A stretch of DNA of 64,000 bases from positions 62,001-126,000 of the forward strand of contig CANLRB010000007.1 of the NCBI GenBank assembly GCA_947493455.1, in the 5' to 3' direction. Positions 1 through 8,676 of this stretch are shown here, in pieces. Both the position numbers and the translations under genes were made by a program. How positions within the stretch are numbered: position 1 is the stretch's first letter; every line of letters starts with the position of its first letter. The stretch is from an uncultured Pseudoalteromonas sp. (lineage in GTDB: Bacteria > Pseudomonadota > Gammaproteobacteria > Enterobacterales > Alteromonadaceae). Below the pieces are notes generated by a model. The model worked only from the letters and a program-made list of their open reading frames with translations. It made no database searches and was not told the origin of the DNA.

Positions 1-2
1 GG

Positions 3-650
3 TTTTTCGAGTTGGGTCTTTTTGGCTTATTATTTATCTGTACTGTATTTGTATTTATTATTAAAAGTCTATTTATTAATCGAGTTAATCGCACCGCTTG
101 GGGTTTAGTGATTTTATGCCCTCTTATAATGCATTCACTGCTTGAGTTTCCGATTCACGCGAGCAGTCTAGTCTCTTTATACTGCTGTCTTATTTTTTAT
201 GTCTTTGTCGATTTAGAGCAAAATAATACAAAGAAAAGAGTAACAATATTAAGTACCAAGGCAATCATTGTTATACAACAAGTATTTCTACCGTTGTTAG
301 TAATCATTTTTATATCGAGCATTGCCGCTGCGAAGTATACTAGTAGTGAGACACTAGCAGATGCATTAGCAACTCGTAGCGATATTATTGTTGAGTTTCC
401 TAGCAGTAAGTTCATTAAACAATCTGATGTGTTGATAAAGGTTGAAATTGCGCGTACCAATCAAGACAATAATGCGTTAAAAGTAGCCAATGATGAACTT
501 TTTCTAGTAATAAAAGAACTCCCTATTTCACATTTGACGCGTATCTATTTGGATAATTGTAAAATACTGAAAAATTGTAGTGATATAAATAATCAATTTA
601 TCGAAGCAAAGTTCCCTCAAATAGCGAGTGAAGAAGATATAACACGCTGA
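3..650 (+). CDS. C-terminal part of a Wzy/PglL-type O-antigen polymerase or pilin O-oligosaccharyltransferase (5' end outside window)
   Basis: The reading frame is open from the left edge, so the N-terminus lies outside the window; the TTG at 12 is probably an internal codon. The visible part has hydrophobic segments (about residues 1-20, 30-65 and 90-108 of this fragment), a motif HSLLEFPIH resembling the H-S-L-x-E-x-P signature of the Wzy/PglL C-terminal membrane domain, and a roughly 100-residue soluble tail. The family transfers or polymerises lipid-linked glycans on the periplasmic side of the inner membrane. Its position just upstream of pilB, where pilin and pilin-modification genes often lie, suggests pilin glycosylation. 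That role is inferred from position; an O-antigen ligase/polymerase is the alternative. Confidence 0.6.
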   Translation, partial: FFELGLFGLLFICTVFVFIIKSLFINRVNRTAWGLVILCPLIMHSLLEFPIHASSLVSLYCCLIFYVFVDLEQNNTKKRVTILSTKAIIVIQQVFLPLLVIIFISSIAAAKYTSSETLADALATRSDIIVEFPSSKFIKQSDVLIKVEIARTNQDNNALKVANDELFLVIKELPISHLTRIYLDNCKILKNCSDINNQFIEAKFPQIASEEDITR

Positions 651-712
651 ATAATTGACTCAAGCTAATTTTTGTTTTCAAATAACCTAAATAAAAAATA
701 ATAACGAATACT

Positions 713-2398
713 ATGCAATTAAACTCGCCCCTACTCCGAAAGCTAGAAAACTATGGATTGATAGAAACAAACAGCATAGATTTTAATAACGGCGATATTT
801 CTCTGCCCGAACGGATTTGCTCTTCTACATCCCTATCATCAAAAGAACTCGCTAAAAAAGCATCGACGTTGTTTCAAGCGCCTTTTCTCGACCTTGCTAA
901 TTATGATATGAGCATGCTGCCAAGCGGCAGAGTCAGAAACGACAAATTAATAAAAAAACATAAAGTCTTACCGGTTGCACAAAAAGGTAAAACAATTTAT
1001 TTAGCGAGTGCCGATCCGACAAACTTTGATGCGTTTGAAGACTTTGAATTTAATACCGGTCTGCAAACCGAAGTTGTGGTAGTTGACTTTGAACAGCTCG
1101 ATCTAGCGATTGAATCTCTTTTTGATAAAAGTGATGGCATTGAACTCAGTGATGAGCAAATGCAAGAACTCAGCGGTGTCAGTGCGGATGTCGATGACAA
1201 AGCAGATCTCGCCACCGATGTAAATAGCAAAGAAGATGACGCGCCGATTATTGTCTATATCAACAAAATTTTGATGGATGCGATAAAAAAAGGGGCCTCG
1301 GATTTACACTTTGAACCGTATGAAAAAAAGTATCGAATTCGATTTCGCGTTGATGGCGTATTACATGAAATAGCATCACCTCCGATCGGACTTGAAAGCC
1401 GTATTTCAGCGCGAATTAAGGTCATGTCACAACTTGACTTAGCAGAAAAGCGAAAACCACAAGATGGTCGTATTAAGCTAAAAATTTCACAGAAGAAAAG
1501 CATCGATTTTCGTGTCAGTACATTACCGACCCTCTGGGGCGAAAAAATTGTAATGCGTATACTTGATTCATCAAGCGCAATGCTCGGGATTGAAGTATTA
1601 GGTTACGAAGATGCACAAAAAGAACTTTATTTAAATGCACTTGGACAACCGCAGGGCATGATATTAGTGACAGGCCCAACAGGTTCAGGTAAAACGGTCT
1701 CACTCTATACCGGCTTAAATATTCTAAACTTACCAGAGCGTAACATTAGTACCGCAGAAGACCCGGTTGAAATAAACTTAGAAGGTATTAACCAGGTACA
1801 AATTAACCCTCGTGCCGATATGACCTTTGCTAACGCACTAAGAGCTTTCTTACGTCAAGATCCCGATGTGGTCATGGTCGGTGAGATCCGTGATTTAGAA
1901 ACGGCTGAAATATCTATTAAGGCGGCACAAACCGGTCACTTAGTACTAAGCACTCTACATACGAACTCTGCACCAGAAACACTAACACGTTTAATGAATA
2001 TGGGCGTCCCGTCATATAATATCGCCAGCTCAATTAGCTTAATTATTGCGCAGCGATTGGCTAGACGCCTCTGCCCTGCATGTAAAGAGCCTGAAACCTT
2101 ACCGCACGAAGAATTAATGAAACTTGGTTTTAGCAATGAACAAGTATTTGATTTAAACTTGTTTAAAGCGGTAGGCTGCGACAAATGCACTGAAGGCTAC
2201 AAAGGGCGAGTGGGTATTTATGAGGTAATGCCAATTACCCCGAAAATTGCTGATGTCATCATGCAAGGGGGCAACTCACTTGATATTGCCCAAATCGCAG
2301 AGCAAGAAGGCATTAATAACTTACGTAAATCAGGCCTCTTGAAAGCGGCGAACGGTGTGACTAGTATTACAGAAATAAATCGTGTAACTAGCTATTAA
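713..2398 (+). CDS. pilB: Type IV pilus assembly ATPase PilB
   Basis: This is the cytoplasmic hexameric ATPase that powers pilus extension with PilC at the inner membrane. The 561-residue protein is the usual PilB length. It has an N-terminal MshE/T2SSE-N-like region (about 1-160), a variable acidic linker (about 140-175), and a catalytic domain with Walker A GPTGSGKT (321-328), an Asp box (around 350), Walker B with VMVGEIRD (387-394) and a His box (408-417). A tetracysteine zinc site uses C454/C457 and C489/C492. It is followed directly by pilC and pilD. A second gene with a nearly identical catalytic domain lies at 5291-6973. The start is the ATG giving MQLNSPLL, which matches the start of the paralogue. 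Confidence 0.95.
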   Translation: MQLNSPLLRKLENYGLIETNSIDFNNGDISLPERICSSTSLSSKELAKKASTLFQAPFLDLANYDMSMLPSGRVRNDKLIKKHKVLPVAQKGKTIYLASADPTNFDAFEDFEFNTGLQTEVVVVDFEQLDLAIESLFDKSDGIELSDEQMQELSGVSADVDDKADLATDVNSKEDDAPIIVYINKILMDAIKKGASDLHFEPYEKKYRIRFRVDGVLHEIASPPIGLESRISARIKVMSQLDLAEKRKPQDGRIKLKISQKKSIDFRVSTLPTLWGEKIVMRILDSSSAMLGIEVLGYEDAQKELYLNALGQPQGMILVTGPTGSGKTVSLYTGLNILNLPERNISTAEDPVEINLEGINQVQINPRADMTFANALRAFLRQDPDVVMVGEIRDLETAEISIKAAQTGHLVLSTLHTNSAPETLTRLMNMGVPSYNIASSISLIIAQRLARRLCPACKEPETLPHEELMKLGFSNEQVFDLNLFKAVGCDKCTEGYKGRVGIYEVMPITPKIADVIMQGGNSLDIAQIAEQEGINNLRKSGLLKAANGVTSITEINRVTSY

Positions 2399-2448
2399 TT
2401 AGTCATTAATACTGATACGACTCAGCCGAAATTAAAGGACAACAATAA

Positions 2449-3684
2449 ATGGCGAAATCAGATAAAACAAAAGCGCTCGACACCTTTGCTTGGGTTGGTG
2501 TAAATACACGCGGAAAACGACTTGAAGGGGAAATGAATGGCCCCAGTATTGCGATCGTCAAGGCACAATTGCGCAAACAAGGTATCACGCCGTCAAAGGT
2601 AAAAAAGAAGGCGAAACCACTATTTGGTTTAGACTCAGCACAACCAATTACACCGAAAGAAATTGCTATGTTTACACGTCAAGTGGCAACCATGCTGTTA
2701 GCAGGCGTGTCACTAATTCAGGCACTCGATATGATAGCAAGCGGCTCTGAAAATAAATCAGTACAACGCTTAATCACCAAAATAGCTGATGAGGTCAAAG
2801 CCGGTGACCCACTCAGTCAAGCACTGCGTAAACATCCGAAATATTTTGATGATTTATATTGTGACTTAGTTGAATCTGGTGAGCAATCAGGTGCGCTTGA
2901 CCGTATTTTTGACCGTGTCGCACTTTACAAAGAAAAAGCAGAAGCACTCAAATCAAAAATTAAAAAAGCGCTATTCTACCCAATTGCCGTTGTTACAATC
3001 GCAGTCGTCGTAACTGTGATCCTACTAATCTTCGTGGTACCTCAATTCGAATCTGTATTTGCCGGGTTTGGTGCAGAATTACCTGCATTTACTCAATTTG
3101 TCATTGGTATTTCAGAGTTTATGCAAGCCTATTGGTGGGTGATATTTGGCGCTTTAGCAGCAGGCGGCTTTGCCTTTAAACGCGCGCATGCGGCCAGTAA
3201 AAATGTCCGCGATAACACGGACAAAGCAGTATTAAAAGTGCCTGTTGTCGGGCAAATTCTACATAAAGCAGCTGTTGCGCGCTACGCGCGTACCTTATCA
3301 ACCACGTTTGCGGCAGGTGTTCCGCTAGTTGATGCACTTGACTCTGCAGCCGGTGCATCAGGTAACGCGATATATCGTGATGCCATTCTGGAGATAAAAT
3401 CGGAGGTTAGTTCAGGTAACCAAATGAACTTTGCGATGCGTAATTCCAATGTTTTCCCTGATATGGTTATTCAGATGGTGTCAATCGGTGAAGAATCAGG
3501 GTCACTCGATGATATGCTTGGTAAAGTCGCAACCATTTACGAACAAGAAGTTGACGATGCCGTAGATGGATTATCTAGTTTACTAGAGCCACTTATTATG
3601 GCCGTACTCGGCGTACTTGTTGGTGGTTTGATTGTCGCGATGTACTTACCAATCTTTAAACTCGGTCAAATTGTCGGCGGCTAG
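2449..3684 (+). CDS. pilC: Type IV pilus inner-membrane platform protein PilC
   Basis: This is the polytopic platform protein that couples PilB/PilT ATPase motion to pilin insertion and extraction. The 411 residues contain two repeated T2SSF domains (about 70-195 and 275-400), each followed by hydrophobic segments: about 173-200 (the IAVVVTVILLIFVVP stretch), 220-245 and a C-terminal one around 380-405. The N-terminal 60 residues are soluble and basic. A good Shine-Dalgarno (AAAGGAC) precedes the ATG. It sits 50 nt after pilB and 5 nt before pilD, so the three genes are probably one transcript. Confidence 0.95.
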   Translation: MAKSDKTKALDTFAWVGVNTRGKRLEGEMNGPSIAIVKAQLRKQGITPSKVKKKAKPLFGLDSAQPITPKEIAMFTRQVATMLLAGVSLIQALDMIASGSENKSVQRLITKIADEVKAGDPLSQALRKHPKYFDDLYCDLVESGEQSGALDRIFDRVALYKEKAEALKSKIKKALFYPIAVVTIAVVVTVILLIFVVPQFESVFAGFGAELPAFTQFVIGISEFMQAYWWVIFGALAAGGFAFKRAHAASKNVRDNTDKAVLKVPVVGQILHKAAVARYARTLSTTFAAGVPLVDALDSAAGASGNAIYRDAILEIKSEVSSGNQMNFAMRNSNVFPDMVIQMVSIGEESGSLDDMLGKVATIYEQEVDDAVDGLSSLLEPLIMAVLGVLVGGLIVAMYLPIFKLGQIVGG

Positions 3685-3689
3685 CATTA

Positions 3690-4574
3690 ATGAGCAGTAT
3701 ATTAGAGCTGTTTAATACAGTACCTTGGTTTTTTTACTTAACGGTGATTCTGACCAGTTTATCAGTTGGTAGTTTTTTAAATGTGGTCATTTATCGATTG
3801 CCAAAAATGATGGAAAATGAATGGCATGCTGAATGCAGCGTGCTTTTAAGTGATAACTTAAAAACGCCATATCAAACAAATAAACAAACATTTAATTTGG
3901 TCACACCAAGTTCCACTTGCCCACACTGTGATACCAAAATAAAACCGTGGTTTAACGTTCCCGTTATTGGCTGGCTTTTTTTAAAAGGTAAAAGCGCATG
4001 TTGCGAAAAGCCAATTTCAGTTCGCTACCCCGCAATTGAGTCGCTCACTGCGATCGCGGCCACAGTGATCGCAATGAACTTTGGCCCGACAGTCACTTGC
4101 CTAATCTATATATTAATAACCTATGTACTTGTCGCGCTCGTTTTTATCGATATTGATCACATGTTGTTACCAGACCAGCTTACCTTACCGCTGCTTTGGT
4201 TTATCCTTATTTGTTCAAGCCTTGGATATACGTTGCCGCCGCAACAAGCAATTATTGGCGCGGCCGTTGGCTATTTAACTTTTTGGTCTGTTTATTGGGT
4301 ATTTAAGCTTTTAACGGGCAAAGAGGGCATGGGTTACGGTGACTTTAAACTAATGGCTGTGTTTGGCGCCTTATTAGGTTGGCAATATCTACCTATGATT
4401 GTACTGCTATCAAGTTTAGTTGGCGCTGTCATTGGTATCACGTTGTTATCAATCCAAGGTAAAGATAAAGCAACACCGATTCCATTTGGGCCTTATATCG
4501 CCATCGCTGGTTGGGTTGCCATGATTTGGGGCGAACAAATTCAAACAGCATACCTACAAATGATGGCTATCTAA
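3690..4574 (+). CDS. pilD: Prepilin leader peptidase / N-methyltransferase PilD
   Basis: This membrane aspartyl protease cleaves type IV prepilins and N-methylates the new N-terminus; it often also serves type II secretion pseudopilins. The 294 residues comprise an N-terminal membrane segment (about 14-35), a cytoplasmic DiS_P_DiS methyltransferase domain, and a multi-span A24 peptidase domain. Catalytic aspartates are visible in FIDIDHMLLPD (D154/D156) and GYGDFKL (D218). The first zinc-type cysteine pair is CPHC (C77/C80). The second pair reads ACCEKP with C104 and C105 adjacent, instead of the usual C-x2-C. The gene follows pilC by 5 nt and precedes coaE by 7 nt. Confidence 0.95.
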   Translation: MSSILELFNTVPWFFYLTVILTSLSVGSFLNVVIYRLPKMMENEWHAECSVLLSDNLKTPYQTNKQTFNLVTPSSTCPHCDTKIKPWFNVPVIGWLFLKGKSACCEKPISVRYPAIESLTAIAATVIAMNFGPTVTCLIYILITYVLVALVFIDIDHMLLPDQLTLPLLWFILICSSLGYTLPPQQAIIGAAVGYLTFWSVYWVFKLLTGKEGMGYGDFKLMAVFGALLGWQYLPMIVLLSSLVGAVIGITLLSIQGKDKATPIPFGPYIAIAGWVAMIWGEQIQTAYLQMMAI

Positions 4575-4581
4575 CAAGCAC

Positions 4582-5190
4582 ATGAGTAAGTATATTTTAG
4601 GGCTGACCGGTGGTATTGCCACCGGCAAATCAACCGCAAGCGATTATTTAAGAGGGTTAAATATAACCGTCGTTGATGCTGATTTAATTGCCCGCAAAGT
4701 GGTTGCAGTAGGCTCGCCTGCCCTTGCTCAAATTGCAGCACATTTTGGTAAAAATATATTACTTGAAAACGGTGCTCTAAACCGTGCGAAATTAAGAGAA
4801 AAAATATTTTCGTCAACAATTCATAAAGATTGGCTCAATGGCCTACTTCACCCTCTCATTCGCGATGAAATACTATCTCAACTGACGTCAGCTTCGAGCT
4901 CTTATGCCGTGCTTGATGCCCCCCTATTGCTTGAAAATGGTTTAGATAAATACTGCCACGCCGTTATGCTTATCGATATAGATACAGAATTGCAAATAGC
5001 GCGAGCTTGCCAACGTGACGGCGTAACTCAAGAACAAATCAAAGCGATAATCAAATCGCAAATGCCCCGCGAAGAAAAGAAACTTAAAGCAAATTACATT
5101 ATCGATAACAGTGGTTCCGTCGATGAAACACACAAGCAATTACAAAAAGTACACCAGCACCTGCTAACACAAACACATGGGGCTTGTTAG
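4582..5190 (+). CDS. coaE: Dephospho-CoA kinase
   Basis: This enzyme phosphorylates the 3'-hydroxyl of dephospho-CoA, the last step of CoA biosynthesis. The 202 residues are standard for the family. The P-loop GLTGGIATGKST lies at residues 7-18, followed by DADLIAR (substrate/lid region) and the conserved LLEN segment near 110. The ATG follows pilD by 7 nt, so the gene is probably cotranscribed with the pilus genes, an arrangement common in gammaproteobacteria (pilD-coaE-yacG). In this window coaE and yacG are separated by a second pilB copy. coaD and coaBC of the same pathway lie at 51075 and 63257. Confidence 0.95.
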   Translation: MSKYILGLTGGIATGKSTASDYLRGLNITVVDADLIARKVVAVGSPALAQIAAHFGKNILLENGALNRAKLREKIFSSTIHKDWLNGLLHPLIRDEILSQLTSASSSYAVLDAPLLLENGLDKYCHAVMLIDIDTELQIARACQRDGVTQEQIKAIIKSQMPREEKKLKANYIIDNSGSVDETHKQLQKVHQHLLTQTHGAC

Positions 5191-5290
5191 AGCTATTCTC
5201 TCTATTACCGATGAATCGAACATTGGTAAAAAAACTTGATTTCTTTCAAATCTCTACAAAACTTAAGTTACATTGTGTTGGGAAGCCACT

Positions 5291-6973
5291 ATGAACTTAA
5301 ACTCACCGTTAATTCGAAAGTGTGTCAGTCTTGGCCATTTACCTGCTGACAAACTCACGCCAGCTGCGGCCTCAAGTCAGGCGCATGCCAGTGAGTTTAT
5401 TATAAATAATGGCAGCTTGTCTTCACAGGGGCTCGCCCAATTATGCGCTGAGCAATTCCATATTCCACAAATTGATGTCTCGAGTATTGATGTTGATTCA
5501 TTGCCAATTGATGACATCAGTGAACAACTTATCAGAAAACATCACATTGTACCTATTTCAAAGCGGGGCCGAACACTTTATATCGCTTCAGCCGATCCAA
5601 CAAACTTTGATGCATTTGAAGACTTTGAGTTTAATACGGGGCTACAAACCGAAGTCATTATTGCCGATCATAATGCACTAGAGAGCTTTATTGAATCGGC
5701 GTTTAACAAAGGCCAAGACTTAGATATCTCTGAAGACGAATTTGAACAATTTGGCGATATAGAGGTACAAAACACGGAATCAAATGACGACGCAGAAACA
5801 GTTGAAAAAGACGATGCGCCTATTATCGTCTACATTAATAAAATATTGATGGATGCAATAAGAAAAGGAGCGTCAGATTTACACTTCGAACCATATGAAA
5901 CAACTTATCGTATTCGTTTTCGTATTGACGGCATTTTACATGAAGTAGCCTCTCCCCCTCAAATGCTGGCAAGCCGTATTTCGGCGCGTGTTAAAGTAAT
6001 GTCACGTCTCGATATTGCAGAGAAACGAAAACCGCAAGATGGCCGCATAAAACTAAAACTCTCCGCGAAAAAAAGCATCGATTTTCGTGTCAGTACCCTG
6101 CCAACCCTGTGGGGTGAGAAAATCGTTATGCGTATTCTCGACTCTTCCAGTGCCATGCTCGGTATTGATGTACTCGGATATGAAGCGGCACAAAAAGAGA
6201 TGTACTTAACAGCACTATCACAGCCGCAAGGCATGATTTTGGTAACGGGCCCAACAGGTTCAGGTAAAACAGTGTCTCTTTATACTGGTTTAAATATTCT
6301 AAACAAACCAGAAGTTAATATTTCAACTGCAGAAGATCCCGTTGAAATAAATTTAGTTGGTATTAATCAGGTACAAATTAATCCAAGAGCAGATATGACC
6401 TTTGCCAATGCATTGCGTGCGTTTTTACGTCAAGATCCCGATGTGGTAATGGTTGGTGAGATCCGTGACCTAGAAACGGCGGAAATATCGATTAAGGCGG
6501 CACAAACCGGTCACTTAGTATTAAGCACGTTACATACAAACTCAGCCCCTGAAACGCTGACTCGACTGCTTAATATGGGTGTTCCAGCCTATAACGTAGC
6601 AAGCTCTATTAGTTTAATTATTGCCCAGCGCCTTGCTCGACGTCTTTGCAATAATTGTAAAGAGCCAGAACAATTGCCTCGTGAAGAAATGCTCAACCAA
6701 GGGTTTAGTGAAGATCAACTTGCAACTGCCACATTGTTTAAAGCAGTCGGCTGTGAGCATTGCACAGAAGGATATAAAGGGCGCGTGGGTGTTTACGAAG
6801 TAATGCAAATAACGCCTGAAATTTCACAAATCATTATGTCAGGCGGTAACTCTCTCGATATCGCTAAAGCATCTTTAGAAAGTGGCTTCAATAACTTACG
6901 TCTATCTGGTTTGCAAAAGGCAGCAAAAGGGGTGACCAGCCTCGCAGAAATCAACCGTGTGACCAGTTATTAG
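5291..6973 (+). CDS. Second PilB-type pilus assembly ATPase (paralogue)
   Basis: This is a 560-residue paralogue of the pilB at 713-2398, starting MNLNSPLI in parallel with [12 protein letters not shown] 18 nt upstream is open, but the ATG at 5291 sits correctly behind GGAAG (5281-5285). The N-terminal 90 residues and the acidic linker (about 140-175) differ, while residues from about 174 to the end are nearly identical to the first copy. They include Walker A (320-327), Walker B, the His box and both cysteine pairs, so both copies should be active ATPases. At the DNA level the core differs mostly at third codon positions. It lies between coaE and yacG, where a single-pilB locus has none. Whether it drives the same pilus or another Tfp/MSHA-like system cannot be told from sequence. 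Confidence 0.88.
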   Translation: MNLNSPLIRKCVSLGHLPADKLTPAAASSQAHASEFIINNGSLSSQGLAQLCAEQFHIPQIDVSSIDVDSLPIDDISEQLIRKHHIVPISKRGRTLYIASADPTNFDAFEDFEFNTGLQTEVIIADHNALESFIESAFNKGQDLDISEDEFEQFGDIEVQNTESNDDAETVEKDDAPIIVYINKILMDAIRKGASDLHFEPYETTYRIRFRIDGILHEVASPPQMLASRISARVKVMSRLDIAEKRKPQDGRIKLKLSAKKSIDFRVSTLPTLWGEKIVMRILDSSSAMLGIDVLGYEAAQKEMYLTALSQPQGMILVTGPTGSGKTVSLYTGLNILNKPEVNISTAEDPVEINLVGINQVQINPRADMTFANALRAFLRQDPDVVMVGEIRDLETAEISIKAAQTGHLVLSTLHTNSAPETLTRLLNMGVPAYNVASSISLIIAQRLARRLCNNCKEPEQLPREEMLNQGFSEDQLATATLFKAVGCEHCTEGYKGRVGVYEVMQITPEISQIIMSGGNSLDIAKASLESGFNNLRLSGLQKAAKGVTSLAEINRVTSY

Positions 6974-6999
6974 TACCATTTAATCAATTTGGTATTAAT
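6970..6999 (+). other. Palindrome with TTAGTACCA / TGGTATTAA arms after the second pilB
   Basis: The arms TTAGTACCA (6970-6978) and TGGTATTAA (6990-6998) match in 8 of 9 positions around an 11-nt AT-rich loop. It overlaps the stop codon of the second pilB gene. There is no clean T-run, so it may be a weak terminator or 3'-end stabiliser. The arms resemble those of the longer hairpin at 37381-37419 (TAATACCAAT / ATTGGTATAA). Confidence 0.4.
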
Positions 7000-7062
7000 C
7001 GTTACAATTGTAATTTTTCCAGTTAAACTAAGCCAAATTATATTTTAGACAAGCAATTGGTT

Positions 7063-7296
7063 ATGCCAACAACTGTACAATGCCCGACTTGCAAACAAAC
7101 AGTCACATGGTCGGAACAATCAAAATACAGGCCATTTTGCAGCAAACGCTGCCAGCTCATTGACTTAGGCGAGTGGTCTGAAGAGAACAACAAGATTTCA
7201 AGTCCGATCTCAGTAGAGAATCAAGTCACACCGGAAATGCTTGAAGATATTGAAGAAATGCTAGCAGCAAACCAAGAAGGCTTTTTTAAAGAGTAA
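7063..7296 (+). CDS. yacG: YacG, zinc-binding DNA gyrase inhibitor
   Basis: YacG is a small protein that binds GyrB and inhibits gyrase. The 77 residues hold a four-cysteine zinc finger: CPTCK near the N-terminus, then [14 protein letters not shown], the family's most conserved segment. The C-terminus is acidic. I chose the ATG at 7063 giving [10 protein letters not shown]; a TTG two codons upstream is also open. It is the last gene of the pil/coaE cluster and ends just before a strong terminator. Confidence 0.9.
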   Translation: MPTTVQCPTCKQTVTWSEQSKYRPFCSKRCQLIDLGEWSEENNKISSPISVENQVTPEMLEDIEEMLAANQEGFFKE

Positions 7297-7321
7297 TACT
7301 TGCCTTGATAGATAAATCACA

Positions 7322-7354
7322 AAAAAAGCAGAAGTAACGCATTCTGCTTTTTTA
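7322..7354. terminator. Bidirectional intrinsic terminator between yacG and cpxP-like gene
   Basis: A perfect 12-bp stem, AAAAAAGCAGAA (7322-7333) pairing with TTCTGCTTTTTT (7342-7353), closes an 8-nt loop. T-runs leave the stem on both strands, which suits the convergent genes on either side. Confidence 0.85.
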
Positions 7355-7385
7355 TTGTGGGAATTTACGATTGTTAAATAAGCAC

Positions 7386-7838
7386 TTATACCTTATTGCG
7401 ACGTTTTTTCATTTTTTTACGTATTTTATCTTTTAACTCAACCACTTTTTGTTGCTGCTCTTCAGTCAGTAGATTCCACACTTTGTTCTTGTTTTTTGCT
7501 TTTGTCACAGCAAGTTCGGTGCGCTGAGCTTGATTTACAGCAAGTGCATCACGAAACCCTTGCTCATCAAAGGTCGGAGCCTGTACCATTTCTTTCATTG
7601 CTTGACGGTTTTCTTTGTGCTCGGCTTTAAACGATTTAACAAGCGCTTTTTCCGCTTTCGCGATTGCTTTAATTTGTTCTCGTTGCGACTCGGTTAAGTC
7701 TACAAACTCGACAGCACGATCCGACAACAGCAAGCGATACATATTTTTAGCACCGTGGCTATGCTTTGCCATCACGCTAGACGATACTGCTAGGCCCATA
7801 AATACAAATGCAGATAGAATAATTTTGTTTAGTTTCAT
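7386..7838 (-). CDS. cpxP: CpxP/Spy-family periplasmic stress protein
   Basis: The 150-residue protein has a clear signal peptide (about 1-24, cut after VMA). The mature part is strongly basic and helical, with two LTxxQ motifs (LTESQ 48-52 and LTEEQ 124-128) that define the CpxP/Spy/LTXXQ family. In E. coli CpxP dampens the CpxA sensor, and Spy is a chaperone. The gene is transcribed away from the adjacent cpxRA-like pair. The 150-nt intergenic region has a GTAAA-N6-GTAAA box, so assignment as CpxP rests on both motif and context. The very basic C-terminus (KDKIRKKMKKRRNKV) is conspicuous. Confidence 0.8.
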   Translation of the reverse strand: MKLNKIILSAFVFMGLAVSSSVMAKHSHGAKNMYRLLLSDRAVEFVDLTESQREQIKAIAKAEKALVKSFKAEHKENRQAMKEMVQAPTFDEQGFRDALAVNQAQRTELAVTKAKNKNKVWNLLTEEQQQKVVELKDKIRKKMKKRRNKV

Positions 7839-7914
7839 AATATAACTCCAATTAAGTATATGTTGGTTGTGCTATATACTTTAGTTGTTGCAATGCAAAG
7901 TAACGAAAAGCAGT

Positions 7915-7930
7915 GTAAAGATTAAGTAAA
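7915..7930 (+). promoter_or_regulatory. Candidate CpxR box
   Basis: GTAAA (7915-7919) is repeated after six bases at 7926-7930, matching the tandem GTAAA-N4..8-GTAAA recognition pattern described for CpxR. It lies between the divergent cpxP-like gene (start 7838) and cpxR (start 7992), and could control either or both. Confidence 0.6.
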
Positions 7931-7991
7931 GGGCACATATTACCTGTTAGAACCAGTAAAATAGCCACATACCAGTGTGGAGTCAGCGAAA

Positions 7992-8675
7992 ATGAAAATA
8001 TTATTAATTGATGATGATGTCGAACTCACCGCTTTATTGGAAGAGTACCTCAACACACAACAATTCGACGTTTACAAAGAACATCGAGGAGATACAGGAC
8101 TTAGTAATGCGCTTAACAATGATTATGCGGTTATTTTACTCGATGTGATGTTACCTGGTCTGGACGGATTTGAAGTACTTAAAAAATTGCGGCAAGAAAA
8201 ATTAACGCCAGTCATTATGCTTACAGCCAAAGGGGAAGATTTTGATCGGATATTTGGCCTTGAGCTCGGCGCTGACGACTATTTAGCAAAACCCTTTAAC
8301 CATAGGGAGTTGCTCGCTCGTGTTAAAGCGATCACACGCAGAATTGAAAATATCCAATCGCTACATACACATAAGCCATTGTGCAAAAATGGGATTGAAC
8401 TGAAAAAAAATACACGACAAGCATTTGCTAACCAGCAAGAGCTCGCTCTGACTGGTACCGAATTCGAAATTCTGTCTCTGCTACTTAATCATGCCGGTGA
8501 GATTGTAAGTAAAGATGCGATTAGCCAAGGTGTGCTAGGTCGTCGTCTTGCGCCATTTGACCGTTCTATCGATATGCACGTGAGTAATATTCGTAAAAAA
8601 ATTGCCATGCATATTAAAGGGGAGCGTATTAAAACAATCCGCGGTTCGGGCTATATCCTGATGGCAGGCACATAA
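7992..8675 (+). CDS. cpxR: CpxR-type OmpR-family response regulator
   Basis: The 227-residue protein has a receiver domain (1-115; acidic pocket D7-D9, phospho-acceptor D51 in LLDVMLPG, K in AKPFNH) and an OmpR/PhoB winged-helix DNA-binding domain (about 130-225, with DMHVSNIRKK and IRGSGY). Pairing with a CpxA-like kinase one base downstream and a divergent CpxP-like gene identifies it as CpxR. A GTG 15 nt upstream is open, but the ATG at 7992 has GGAG nine bases ahead and gives the canonical MKILLIDDD start. It probably regulates its own operon through the box at 7915-7930. Confidence 0.88.
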   Translation: MKILLIDDDVELTALLEEYLNTQQFDVYKEHRGDTGLSNALNNDYAVILLDVMLPGLDGFEVLKKLRQEKLTPVIMLTAKGEDFDRIFGLELGADDYLAKPFNHRELLARVKAITRRIENIQSLHTHKPLCKNGIELKKNTRQAFANQQELALTGTEFEILSLLLNHAGEIVSKDAISQGVLGRRLAPFDRSIDMHVSNIRKKIAMHIKGERIKTIRGSGYILMAGT

Positions 8676-8676
8676 A

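Noticed and set aside
5273-5290. TTG start extending the second PilB by six residues
   Set aside because: The ATG at 5291 has a properly spaced GGAAG and gives the MNLNSPLI start parallel to the first copy.
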